Assembly: GCA_016719945.1 (NCBI GenBank)
Contig: JADJYE010000005.1
Location: 62,001 to 126,000, forward strand
Source: Polyangiaceae bacterium
Lineage (GTDB): Bacteria > Myxococcota_A > Polyangia > Polyangiales > Polyangiaceae
Length of the DNA stretch: 64,000 nucleotides
Reading direction: 5' to 3'
Positions 8,059 to 17,015 of this stretch are shown here, in pieces (within the stretch, counting starts at the first letter, position 1; each line of letters starts with the position of its first letter). Made by a program: the position numbers and the translations under genes. The notes under the pieces are model-generated. The model saw only the letters and a list, made by a program, of their open reading frames with translations, made no database searches and was not told where the DNA came from.

Positions 8059-10329
8059 GTGAGCATCCGTCGTTCGTCGTGCGGGGTCCTTGCGGCGGCG
8101 GTCTCGGCGCTCGCCGCTACGAGCTGCGAGTCCCCCATCGAGCGCCCGCCCGCGCCGGAGAACGAGGGCATCTACGCGTTCGCGAACGGGTGCTACGCGG
8201 TCGAGGGCTTCGACCCAGGCGAAGACAACGCCCGCTTCCTCGCGCCTGCGCTCGGCGGGCACAGCTTCGCGTTCAGCGCCGAGAGCGCGGACGGCGGCTC
8301 GCGCTTCTTCATGAAGGCGTCCGACCTCGGCACGTACCTGCTGTACGACCAAGAGGGCCGCTACCTCGTCGGCGAAGACGGCCTGCTCGAGCGCCACGCG
8401 AAGCTGCTCTCGGACCTGCTGGTCATCGACGACGCTTACATCTCGGGCGCCGAGTGGGAGCTCGCGCCCTCCGACCGAGACGCCGATCGCTTCCAGCTGA
8501 AAAACCGCAAGACGGGCCACTACCTCGCTCGCAGCGGCCAGCTCACGCCCTACCCGTCCAACGCGGCCGTCGTCACCCTGCACGCGCAGGAGGGGTGCGC
8601 CGAGCACCCCGAGCTCACCCTCGACGCCGAGGGGACCGTCGAGCCGCGCCGCTGGGAGGACGGCGCCGTCTTCGGCATCGTCGACACGCACTCCCACATG
8701 CTGACCAACTTCGCATTCGGCGGCGGTGGGGTGTTCCACGGCGCGCCGTTCCACAGGCTCGGTGTCGAGCACGCGCTGCCCGACTGCTCGCCCTTCCACG
8801 GCATCGACGGCCGCTCCGACCTGATGGGCTTCGCCTTCAACCAGGGCACGGACACGCTCGACGTCGCGGCCTTCCTGCCGGCGCTGTTGTTCGGCGACCT
8901 CGGCGCCTTCAACCACCACACGGCCGGTTATCCCGAGTTCACCGACTGGCCGGCGGCGCCGTTCAGCTCGACCCACCAGACCCAATACTACCGCTGGCTC
9001 GAGCGCGCGTACCTGGGCGGGCTCAGGTTGGTGGTGCAGCACGCGACCAGCAACTCGGCGATGTGCGACCTGATCACCGGGCAGGGCATCCAGCCGGTGC
9101 GCTACGTGTGCAACGATATGGTCGCCGTCGATCGGCAGATCCTCGAGGCGTACAACCTCGAGCGCTACATCGACGCGCAGCACGGCGGTCCGGGGCGAGG
9201 CTGGTTCCGGATCGTGAAGTCTCCGGCAGAGGCGCGCGCGGTGATCGACGAGGGCAAGCTCGCGGTCATCCTCGGCATCGAGGTGTCGAACCTCTTCGAC
9301 TGCTTCCTCGTGCCGTTCAAGGGCGCGCCGGAGTGCGACGAGGCGTTCCTCGACGCGCAGCTCGATCGCTACCACGAGCTCGGCGTCCGCGCGCTCTTCC
9401 CCGTGCACAAGTACGATAACAAGTTCTCTCCGGGCGACGGGCACCGCGCGATCAGCGAGATCGGCAACTTCGCCAACACCGGCCATTGGTCGAGCTTCAC
9501 CCTCGACTGCCCGGAGGGAGTCGACTCGGTCTTCGACGAGGGGGACGTGCAGTTCGGGGGCCTCAACCAGCCCCGCGAGGACTACTTCGCGCCGCCCCCC
9601 AACGACATGAGCGGCTTCCCCGACAAGCCTGTCGACACGATGATGCCGTTCCTGTCCGAGCTGCAGGCGCCCGCCTTGGAGGGGGACTACTGCCAGAGCC
9701 ACGGGCTGACCCCGCTCGGCGAGAAGCTCCTCCGCGGCATGATGCAACGCGGGATGATCGCGGAGATCGATCACCTCCCCCGCTGGTCGTACGTGCGCGC
9801 CTTCGAGATCTTGAACGAGAACGACTACCCGGCCACCGCGACCCACGGCACCGAGTACAACGGCCGCATCTACGAGAACGGCGGCGTCTCCAAGTCGAGC
9901 ATGGGCCGCTGCGCGGACCCCGAGAACCCGAGCGCGATGGTCTCCTCGATCACCAGCCGCGTCGCGCGCATCGTCGCCGCGGGCGGGTACCCGGCGATCG
10001 GCTTCGGCTTCGATCTCAATGGCTTCGCCGGCGCCGCCGGGCCGCGCTTCGGCGAGCACGCCTCCTGCGAGGCCGAGCAGACCGACCCCGTGACCTACCC
10101 TTTCACGTCGTTCGCGGGGGACGTCACCTTCACCGAGCCTCGCATTGGCAACCGTATAGTCGACTTCAACACCGAGGGCATGACCCACATCGGCCTCATG
10201 CCCGAGCTGATCGAGGACGCTCGCCGCACCGGCGTGACCGACAAGGAGCTCGAGCCGCTCTTCCGTTCGGCCGAGGGCTACCTCCGCATGTGGGAGCGCG
10301 CCGAGGCGCGCTCGAAGTCGATTCGCTGA
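8059..10329 (+). CDS. Amidohydrolase-fold lipoprotein, M19 dipeptidase-like
   Basis: A 756-aa protein starting at a GTG, with lipobox ending SALAATSC. Residues of about 30-190 form a beta-rich region (YLLYDQEGRYLVGEDG, KNRKTGHYLARSG) resembling a beta-trefoil or fascin-type module. The metal-hydrolase region starts at GIVDTHSHMLTNFAFGG and continues with AVILGIEVSN, GVRALFPVHKYDN, MIAEIDHLPRWS and AIGFGFDLNGFAG. These are the positions where membrane dipeptidases (M19) place HxD/H, E, H, H and D ligands. The match is imperfect, so M19-like is an inference. The gene has no evident operon partner. Confidence 0.72.
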   Translation: MSIRRSSCGVLAAAVSALAATSCESPIERPPAPENEGIYAFANGCYAVEGFDPGEDNARFLAPALGGHSFAFSAESADGGSRFFMKASDLGTYLLYDQEGRYLVGEDGLLERHAKLLSDLLVIDDAYISGAEWELAPSDRDADRFQLKNRKTGHYLARSGQLTPYPSNAAVVTLHAQEGCAEHPELTLDAEGTVEPRRWEDGAVFGIVDTHSHMLTNFAFGGGGVFHGAPFHRLGVEHALPDCSPFHGIDGRSDLMGFAFNQGTDTLDVAAFLPALLFGDLGAFNHHTAGYPEFTDWPAAPFSSTHQTQYYRWLERAYLGGLRLVVQHATSNSAMCDLITGQGIQPVRYVCNDMVAVDRQILEAYNLERYIDAQHGGPGRGWFRIVKSPAEARAVIDEGKLAVILGIEVSNLFDCFLVPFKGAPECDEAFLDAQLDRYHELGVRALFPVHKYDNKFSPGDGHRAISEIGNFANTGHWSSFTLDCPEGVDSVFDEGDVQFGGLNQPREDYFAPPPNDMSGFPDKPVDTMMPFLSELQAPALEGDYCQSHGLTPLGEKLLRGMMQRGMIAEIDHLPRWSYVRAFEILNENDYPATATHGTEYNGRIYENGGVSKSSMGRCADPENPSAMVSSITSRVARIVAAGGYPAIGFGFDLNGFAGAAGPRFGEHASCEAEQTDPVTYPFTSFAGDVTFTEPRIGNRIVDFNTEGMTHIGLMPELIEDARRTGVTDKELEPLFRSAEGYLRMWERAEARSKSIR

Positions 10330-10334
10330 TCAAA

Positions 10335-10622
10335 TCAGTGTGGAGGTCTGGTGTCGTAGCCCGACAGGTGCTTGTCCAACGACCAGACGTAGACTCTGCG
10401 CTGCGGATTAAGCTCAGTCTGAGCTTCCCATAGAGAGATCACGCTCCGATCGGCGAGCCCAACGCCGCGCATCGCGTCCGAGGGAAAGTCGCTCAGCCAC
10501 GTCTCCACGTCGGCGTTCGCTGGAAGGGGCGTGGCAACGAACGGACTTGTGCCCTTCAGTGTAACCCCTCCAGGGAGGCCGCCTGATCCGGCTGGACCAC
10601 AGCCGAGCTGGTTCGACAGCAT
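10335..10622 (-). pseudogene. Gene remnant at the IS66 left edge
   Basis: A minus-strand frame ends at 10335 and encodes a plausible protein tail (DVETWLSDFPSDAMRGVGLADR, RRVYVWSLDKHLSGYD) unlike the arginine-rich noise of the other frames. Its upstream end runs into the IS66 insertion. Whether it starts at the ATG at 10622 or is the cut 3' end of a longer gene cannot be decided. No family was recognised. Confidence 0.35.
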
Positions 10623-10628
10623 GGCGCC

Positions 10629-10961
10629 ATGGCAAAGGGACCGGCGGGAAGAAAGCGCGCTCGGCGTTGGACTCGGGAGGAGGCGCGGGCCGCGTTGTCG
10701 GAGCTGAAGAGCTCGGGGCTCACGCTCGCTGCGTTCGCCCGCAGCGCGGGCATCCACCCGCAACGGTTCCACACGTGGCGGCAGAGGCTGGGCGAGGATC
10801 GCGTCGCGGCGGCGCCCGTCTTCGTGGAGGTCCATCGCCGCGCCCTCGAGCCCATCGAGGTGGTGCTGCGCTCCGGCGTGGTCCTGCGAGTCAGCGAGAC
10901 CGTGGACGTCGGGGTCCTCCGTCGCATCGCCGACGCGCTCTCGGACGAGTTGCCGTGCTGA
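10629..10961 (+). CDS. tnpA: IS66 accessory protein TnpA
   Basis: A 110-aa basic protein with a helix-turn-helix-like region (LTLAAFARSAGIHPQRFHTW) typical of the first IS66 gene, which is thought to bind DNA during transposition. It overlaps the next gene by 7 bp, as usual for translationally coupled IS66 genes. The length fits the family. Confidence 0.85.
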   Translation: MAKGPAGRKRARRWTREEARAALSELKSSGLTLAAFARSAGIHPQRFHTWRQRLGEDRVAAAPVFVEVHRRALEPIEVVLRSGVVLRVSETVDVGVLRRIADALSDELPC

Positions 10962-11347
10962 GCCCGCCCCCGAGCGTTCGGCTGCACGTCGCCACCCAGC
11001 CGATCGATGGCCGCAAAGGCGTCGACAGCTTGATGGTCATCGTGCGCGACGTCTTCGGCCACGACCCGTTCGAGGGGCATCTCTTCGTCTTCTTCTCCAA
11101 GCGCTGCGATCGTGTGCGGATCGTCTATTGGGACCGCGACGGGTTCGCGATGTGGACGAAGCGGCTGGAGCGCGGCCGATACAAGGCGACCTTCGCGGAG
11201 GACGGTCGACTCACGGCGTCGAGCATCGAGGCGGCGGAGCTCGGTCTGATCCTTCACGGGCTCGATCTTCGCGGTGCCCGTCGTCGCCCGCGATGGCAGC
11301 CGCGCTCGACGAGGCCGGCGGCTGCACTTTCCACATCGAGCGGTTGA
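10955..11347 (+). CDS. tnpB: IS66 accessory protein TnpB
   Basis: A 130-aa protein starting at a GTG inside the tnpA stop region. Signature sequences of IS66 Orf2 are present: DGRKGVDSLMVIVRDVFG, GHLFVFFSKRCDRVRIVYWD and FAMWTKRLERGRY. The role in transposition is known only genetically. It is a complete, normal-length gene. Confidence 0.9.
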   Translation: MLSPPPSVRLHVATQPIDGRKGVDSLMVIVRDVFGHDPFEGHLFVFFSKRCDRVRIVYWDRDGFAMWTKRLERGRYKATFAEDGRLTASSIEAAELGLILHGLDLRGARRRPRWQPRSTRPAAALSTSSG

Positions 11348-11383
11348 ATCCATCCCGCGCGCGCTCGTCTCACTGCACGGGCG

Positions 11384-13150
11384 ATGCGCGGTGATTCCTC
11401 TCCTCCCAAGCCGGCGATCACCTCGCCCTACGCGCCCGACCTCGAGAGGGTCCGCGCCTGGATGCAGAAGAAGATCGCCGCCGCGCTCTTCGTCGAGATC
11501 ATCGGCGCGATCCTGGCGCTGCTCGGCCGCATGCGCGACATCAACCTCGAGCTCGCGCGCAAGATCGCGCACATGCAGCGTCGGCGCCCACCGTCCGAGA
11601 CGCTCGAGAGGCTGCAGCGACAGCTCCCGCTGCCAGGCTTCGAGGCGCCGAAGGTGAAGACCAAGCGCGGTCCGCGCTCGAAAGACCGCGAGGGTCACCC
11701 GGGTCGTGGCGAGCTGCCGAGCCATCTGCGCCGCGTGGAACGCCGCAACGAGGTCCCTGCCGACAACCGGCGCTGCCCGGTCTGCGGCTCCGAGATGCAG
11801 ACCGTCTGCTTCTCGGGCGGCTGCGAGTATCTCGACGTCGTCCCGGCCGAGCTCATCGTCGTGCAGCCCAAGGACGAGACGGTCCGCTGCCCCCACGACG
11901 ACACCACCATGAGCGCGGACCCGGCGCCGCGGATCGTCGAGGACGGCAAGCTCGGCGACACGCTCCTGGTCGAGGCCGTCTGCGACAAATACCTCGAGCA
12001 CGTGCCCGTCGAGAGGCAGGTGACGCGCTTCGCGCGGGCCGGTGTCGACGTCGCCTCGCAGACCCTGGGTCGCGGCGTACACGCCACGATCGACCTGCTC
12101 GAGCCGATCGCCAAGCAGATCGAGGAGTGTACCCGCGGGCCAGGCGTGCTCGGCACCGACGCTTCGGCCATTCCCATCCTCGATCCGGAGATGGAGGCCG
12201 GCATTCGCACGGGCGCGATGTGGGTGTGGACCAACGCCCGTTGGGTGAGCTTCCTCTACAGCCCGAGCGGCGACTCCGACAGCGTGCGCTGCTTCCTCAA
12301 GGGCGATCTCGCCCGGACCGTGCAATGCGACGGCACGAGTGTCACGTCGTTCATCGAGCGCTCCGGAGGCACGCGGCCGGGGTGCTGGAGCCATGGGCGT
12401 CGCCGCTTTGTCGAGGCTGCTCGCGCCGGCGATCGCATCGCGCTCGAGGCGCTCCAGCTCATCGCGCCCATCTTCGGCGTCGAGCGAGAGTCGATGATGG
12501 CCGGTGATTGCTCGAGCGCGCGCCGCGCGCGGCGCGTCGAGAAGACTCGCCCTTTGCTCGACGCTCTGCGCATCTGGGTCGACCGCCAGCTCGGTCGAGC
12601 TCCGCCGAAGACCCCGCTCGGCAAGGCTCTGGGATACCTCGACCGCCAATGGCGGCGGCTCGTGCTCTTCGTCGAGGACGGCAACGTCGAGGCGACGAAC
12701 AATCGACGTGAGCGCGAGCTCAGGCGCCTCGTCCTGGGAAGGAAGAACTGGCTCTTCACCTGGGGCGACGACGGAGGTCATCGCACCGCGCGAATCCTCT
12801 CGGTCATCGCGACCGCGATCTCGCACGACGTGAACCCGCGCGCCTACCTCCACCTCGTTGCACGACGCATCGTCGACGGATGGGCCCAGTCGCGACTGCG
12901 CGACCTGCTCCCGGACCGCACGCTGCACGCACATCCGGAGCTCTTCGTCGGCGATGACCACGAGCTTGCCGCGGTTACCTCCGGGGCGCTGGCAGCTCCT
13001 TCGGAGACTAGCCCTCGTTCAAGCGCATCGAAATCGCGAGTCGCTGGGATCAAAATGAAAAGCCCGGGTGTCTGTTGGGTTGCTGAGACTCAACATCGAA
13101 CACCCGGGAGCTTTTCAAGTGAAAGATCGACGATCCTGGCAGCGGAGTGA
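11384..13150 (+). CDS. tnpC: IS66 transposase TnpC, C-terminus probably read-through
   Basis: A 588-aa frame. An N-terminal coiled region (RMRDINLELARKIAHMQRRR) and a Zn-binding CPVCGSEM...C segment are followed by the DDE core: LGTDASAIPIL, GCWSHGRRRFVEA and the C-terminal signature DGNVEATNNRRERELRR with LGRKNWLFTWGDDGG. These are standard IS66 features. About 50 terminal residues lie beyond the probable IS end and run into the IS1380 left-end hairpin, so the native stop is likely lost. Activity is uncertain. Confidence 0.85.
   Translation: MRGDSSPPKPAITSPYAPDLERVRAWMQKKIAAALFVEIIGAILALLGRMRDINLELARKIAHMQRRRPPSETLERLQRQLPLPGFEAPKVKTKRGPRSKDREGHPGRGELPSHLRRVERRNEVPADNRRCPVCGSEMQTVCFSGGCEYLDVVPAELIVVQPKDETVRCPHDDTTMSADPAPRIVEDGKLGDTLLVEAVCDKYLEHVPVERQVTRFARAGVDVASQTLGRGVHATIDLLEPIAKQIEECTRGPGVLGTDASAIPILDPEMEAGIRTGAMWVWTNARWVSFLYSPSGDSDSVRCFLKGDLARTVQCDGTSVTSFIERSGGTRPGCWSHGRRRFVEAARAGDRIALEALQLIAPIFGVERESMMAGDCSSARRARRVEKTRPLLDALRIWVDRQLGRAPPKTPLGKALGYLDRQWRRLVLFVEDGNVEATNNRRERELRRLVLGRKNWLFTWGDDGGHRTARILSVIATAISHDVNPRAYLHLVARRIVDGWAQSRLRDLLPDRTLHAHPELFVGDDHELAAVTSGALAAPSETSPRSSASKSRVAGIKMKSPGVCWVAETQHRTPGSFSSERSTILAAE
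13057..13116. repeat. Inverted repeat upstream of the IS1380 transposase
   Basis: GAAAAGCCCGGGTGT at 13057-13071 pairs with an almost perfect inverted copy at 13100-13116 (two-base bulge). Inner TGTTG/CAACA arms extend the structure. It directly precedes the IS1380 transposase start and looks like the left end of that element. No matching copy was found after the transposase. Confidence 0.55.
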
Positions 13151-14648
13151 AGCGGGAAAGATCGCGAGGAGGTTGGCGCCTGCGATGGGTGGGCGAGCGC
13201 CGCGCGGAGCGGGTCCCGAGTTCGCGCCGGAGCCGCGCGGTACGACGTGTCGGACCGCGTTCAGGCGATCCCGTACGGCGGGCTCGGCGCCGTCCACCAG
13301 CTCGCGCGTGAGGTCGGCCTCGTTCGGCAGCTCGATGCGCGGCTGCCGATCCTGATGAAGCGCCGCCCGTACAGCGAGTCCGACCACATCCTGAACATCG
13401 CCTTCAACGTCCTGTGCGGCGGGACGGTTCTCGACGACATCGAGGTGCGCCGCAACGACGCTGCGTTCCTCGACGCGGTGGGCGCGCGCACGATCCCTGA
13501 CCCGACGACCGCCGGCGACTTCTGCCGCCGGTTCGACACGGACCAGATCGAGACGCTGATGGACGTGGTCAACGACGTCCGTGTGGGCGTCTGGCAGCGA
13601 CAAGAAGCGAGCTTCTTCGGGCAGACGGCGAAGATCGACGCCGACGGCTCGATCGTGGAGACGCACGGCGAGAGCAAGGAGGGCATGGGGCTTTCCTACA
13701 ACGGGACTTGGGGCTACCACCCGCTGCTGGTGTCGCTCGCGAACACGGGCGAGCCGCTCTACATCGTGAACCGGAGTGGCAACCGGCCCTCCCAGGAAGG
13801 CGCTCCGGCCTACTTCGACCGGGCGGTCGAGATGTGCCGCCGCGCTGGCTTCAAGGACGTCCTGCTCCGCGGAGACACGGCCTTTTCGCAAACCCTCCAC
13901 TTCGACCGCTGGACGAAGGACGGGATCCGCTTCGTGTTCGGCTACGACGCCGTGTCCCAGCTCGTCGAGACCGCCGAGACGCTCACCCAGGAGGAGTACA
14001 GCGAGCTGGTGCGCAAGGCCGACGATGCGCTCGATGAGCGCCAGCGCCGCGCCAAGCAGCCGCGTGTGAAGGAGACCATCGTTCGGGAGAAGGGCTACTT
14101 GAACCTTCGCCTGGTGAAGGAGGAGATCGCCGAGTTCACCCACCAGCCCTCCAAGGCGAAGGGCGTGTACCGGATGGTCGTTCTCTGCAAAACGATCTTG
14201 GAGGAGCGCGGACAACGCTCGCTCGGGCAGCGCGAGCGCTACCACTTCTACGTCACGAACGACTTCACGATGTCCGCCGAGGACGTCGTGCGCGAGGCCA
14301 ACGATCGCTGCAACCAGGAGAACGTCCTCGCGCAGCTCAAGAGCGGCGTCCGCGCCCTGCGAGCGCCGCTCAACACGCTCAACGCCAACTGGGCCTACAT
14401 GGTGATCGCATCGATCGCGTGGTCCCTGAAGGCGTGGTTCGCCCTCATGCTGCCCATCAGTCCGCGCTGGCGCGCCTCAGCACGAGGCCGAACGCGAACG
14501 CGTGCTGCGCATGGAGTTCCGGTCCTTCGTCAACCGCCTGATCCTCGTGCCTGCGCAGATCCTTCGCACGGGCCGGACGCTGGTCTTCCGGCTGCTCGCC
14601 TGGCGTCCCGATCTCCCCGTTCTCTTCCGCCTTCTCGACGCCCTCTGA
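13119..14648 (+). pseudogene. IS1380-family transposase, frameshifted
   Basis: The protein can only be assembled from three frames. The N-terminus (VKDRRSWQRSEAGKIARRLA) starts at the GTG at 13119. A frame change near 13235 leads into the long middle part with ESDHILNIAFNVLCGG, IPDPTTAGDFCRRF, DADGSIVETHGESK and NDRCNQENVLAQLKSGVRAL, all IS1380 hallmarks. Another frame change near 14470 leads to RVLRMEFRSFVNRLILVPAQ and a stop at 14648. Both changes are single-base. The copy is inactive if the sequence is correct. Confidence 0.85.
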
Positions 14649-14657
14649 ACGAGCGGC

Positions 14658-14683
14658 CTGCTCGCGCACTTCGGCGCGAGCAG
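14658..14683. terminator. Hairpin after the IS1380 transposase
   Basis: CTGCTCGCGC (14658-14667), a six-base loop and GCGCGAGCAG (14674-14683) form a perfect 10-bp stem ten bases after the transposase stop. There is no T-run, so a terminator role is plausible but unproven. Confidence 0.45.
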
Positions 14684-14888
14684 CTCCGCCTCGCCGCAGC
14701 TCACGCCGCACCAAGAGAGAGGTCGACACGGACTGGGACATCACGAAAGGGACGAGGCGGGCGCCTCGATGGGGGGGTGCGCCACCTGCCGTTCCACTTC
14801 AGCCGACGCCATTTCGAGCGCGGCCATCGCTTGATTGAGGACTAGCTCAACGCAGGCGTTCGGCGTGAGCTCGAGAGTCGCGCCATGT

Positions 14889-15278
14889 CTACCACGCTTC
14901 CATCAACAGCTCACCCTCCGTACATGTGGGGTCGACGTACAACCCGACCGTGCGGAAGGAGCCGAACTCCGCGAGCATGACGCGCCGATCTGCCGATGCG
15001 TAGGTGAGCTGCTTCGCCCGTCCGAGCCCCGCAGCGCACACAATCGCGTGATAATGCGGTCGACCCCCGAGCCGGATGAGCGTGACCCACCATCCCCTCT
15101 CTGAACCGATGTATTTGCTGAGCACCACACCTCGCTCGACGTCGGCAAGTTTGGCGCTCCGCTCGGTGCGGGAAAGTGTCGGGGAGCGGCAGATCGCGAG
15201 GGCTAGCGCCCCAACCAATGCTACGAGTGCCCCGGCGCCGAGCGCCAAGAGTCGTCCGTTGCTCCACCTCAAGATCAT
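14889..15278 (-). CDS. Putative immunity protein for orphan tip A (membrane-anchored)
   Basis: A 129-aa protein whose ATG (15278) overlaps the TGA of the RHS tip A gene in an ATGA arrangement. It starts MILRWSNGRLLALGAGALV, a single N-terminal membrane anchor extending to about residue 30. A soluble domain follows with ERGWWVTLIRLGGRPHYHAI and GLYVDPTCTEGELLMEAW. There is no family match that I recognise. The position directly after a toxin-like tip is the main evidence for immunity; the anchor suggests protection at the membrane or in the periplasm. Confidence 0.6.
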   Translation of the reverse strand: MILRWSNGRLLALGAGALVALVGALALAICRSPTLSRTERSAKLADVERGVVLSKYIGSERGWWVTLIRLGGRPHYHAIVCAAGLGRAKQLTYASADRRVMLAEFGSFRTVGLYVDPTCTEGELLMEAW

Positions 15279-15441
15279 GGTCCTCCGCCTCCAACCGCGC
15301 TTGGCCTTGGGCTCGGAGGGGGACCCCAGCGTTCTGGATGCGGCAACTGCTTGCCCCTGCAATCGTGGGTGACGGTGATGCTTGAGCCCGCTTCGCATAT
15401 GGCCCCGCGGTCGTTGCAACAAGCGGCGCAATCAATGTTGA
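15275..15441 (-). pseudogene. Distal end of orphan RHS tip A, split off by ISKra4
   Basis: Removing 15442-17006 and one target duplication joins this segment in frame to the RHS fragment on the other side of the IS. The join reads PFFNIDCAACCNDRGAICEA and continues to a stop at 15275 that overlaps the next ATG. The Cys-rich composition matches the other tips. The toxin activity is unknown, and the tip is disrupted as it stands. Confidence 0.75.
15433..15441. repeat. Target-site duplication, left copy
   Basis: CAATGTTGA, identical to 17007-17015 on the other side of the ISKra4 element. Confidence 0.85.
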
Positions 15442-17006
15442 CGGTGCGGGTCTCATCGTGACGTCGATGCTCGGCACTTTTCATAGCGGCGCCGCTCGTA
15501 GCGGGACGACGTTATTCAGGAGCGTGACCTCCGTTCGGTACGCTGCAGCGAGCATCGCCCAGGCATGATCGAAGCGTTCGCTCTGCACCCAGCCCCTCAG
15601 GTTGAGGATGGCCTGGCCGCCCTCCTTGCCCCAGCGCATTCCGCTCTGCTTCATCCGCTGGGTGACGAGCGTCTTGCATGCAGCCTCCGTGACGCCGGTG
15701 CCGATCGGCAAACCTGCTCGCGCAACTCGGCGTATCGCATGCGGTCGCGGCGCTTGCGGAAGTAGGCCAGTTCCTTGGCGACGTCCGTCTTGCCGGGGTG
15801 CTTGTTCCGCAAATAGGTCAGCGCGCGAATGACCTTCGTCACTCCCTCCGGGTCTTCGAGCAGCACGTGGCGCAGGTCCGCGAACTTGCGCCGGCTCTCC
15901 ACCGTGCCGACGCCGTAGGCGGCTGCAATGGCGTCGTTCAGATGCTCGGCCGCGTGGAAGAAGTCCACGACCTCGACTCCATCGGGAACTTCGTTGTGCA
16001 AGAACGTCCAGTTATCGATGGCACCGTCGGCGGCTTTGACGACCCGCAGGTCCGGACGCTGGTCGAGCGCGCACTTCAGTTCCGCGAGCAGCGACTTCTT
16101 CAGGCTTGCCTTGTGCGGCTCCGGCATGCGGGCCATTCGCACGGCGGCGAGGCAATCGCCGTCTTGGTCGTAGAAGGACAGCGTCGCGCAGCCCACCTCG
16201 CGGTAGCCAGCCGGGCCCTTGGTGATCTGGCGCGCGCGGCGGTCTTCGCCTTCTTCTCAACCGCGCCGCCATCGTTCATGGGCGCCAAGACACCGTCGAG
16301 GCTCACCATCACCGTCGTGGCGTGCTCCGGCACGATCATCGCGTCGCGCAGCTCGGCCTCGAAGCTCGCCCGGTCATCGTTCACGCGCTCAGCCAGCTCC
16401 TTCGGGAGCCGGTCGAGCGTCGACTTCGACGGGGCCATGTTACCCATCCGTCGAAACAGGTCCTCGCCCGTCTTGGGCGTCATCTGCGCCACGACCCAGG
16501 CGGCCTGGCTGGCTGCGTGAGGCGTCCAGAATCCGCCGACGATGCCGACCTTGAGATCCATCGGCACGACCGACCGCTCAGCAGGGTCGGACCGGTCCTT
16601 GTACAGCGTGCGCATCACCGACACGGGTCCCGCAGCAGTCATGTACGTCTGCTCCGAGCGAACGACGCGACGCAACGTGCTTCCGTGCACGAAGATGGCC
16701 TCCGCGTCGACGTCGGCGCGCCCGAGGTCTTCGGCGAGCAGCTCGCGCTCGACTTCCTGCAGGCTTTGGTGAAGGCGCGCCTCGAACGCTTCGAACGTCT
16801 CCTTGGGGCCCCGGCGTCGCACTCCGGCATCGTCGAGGATGCGCCGAATCAGCCGCAACGACTTTGGCCCGGCCTCACGCTGGTGCCTGGGGAACGGGGC
16901 GGGCTTGGTCGCGGTCTGTGTCATGCGCTGGAAACATCAGTGGTTCGCCACAAATTCCCGCGTGGCCGAAAACTCCGACGGACGGCGTCAGGATCAGATC
17001 TGCACC
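15442..17006 (-). mobile_element. ISKra4-family insertion sequence, 1565 bp
   Basis: The ends are exact. Read inward, one begins GGTGCAGATCTGATCCTGAC and the other, after one extra base, GGTGCGGGTCTCATCGTGAC, matching at about 19 of 24 positions. A 9-bp duplication CAATGTTGA flanks the element. Excising it restores the open frame of an RHS tip. It carries one transposase gene, frameshifted twice. Confidence 0.88.
15481..16924 (-). pseudogene. ISKra4-family transposase with two frameshifts
   Basis: Three consecutive frames together make a normal ISKra4 transposase. The first runs from MTQTATKPAPFPRHQREAG to KKAKTAARAR; a break near 16240 leads to QITKGPAGYREVGCATLSFY and DGAIDNWTFLHNEVPDG; a second near 15718 leads to PIGTGVTEAACKTLVTQRMK, GMRWGKEGGQAIL and the stop at 15481. 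The conserved final block (GTGVTEAACKTLV) is diagnostic of the family. Each break is a one-base shift, so either a dead copy or sequence error. Confidence 0.85.
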
Positions 17007-17015
17007 CAATGTTGA
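17007..17015. repeat. Target-site duplication, right copy
   Basis: CAATGTTGA, the partner of 15433-15441. Confidence 0.85.

Larger units (their letters stand above)
10561..12978 (+). mobile_element. IS66-family insertion sequence (ends approximate)
   Basis: Three transposition genes in the canonical IS66 order tnpA-tnpB-tnpC. Candidate termini are GTAACC at 10561 and GGTTAC ending at 12978, which would match the usual GTAA start of IS66 ends, but the similarity does not continue inward and I saw no 8-bp target duplication. The tnpC frame also reads past this right end. The right boundary could therefore be damaged or wrongly placed. Confidence 0.6.

Noticed and set aside
10561..12978. A clean IS66 element with target duplication
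   Set aside because: Only six terminal bases match and no 8-bp direct repeat flanks them; the tnpC frame runs past the proposed end.
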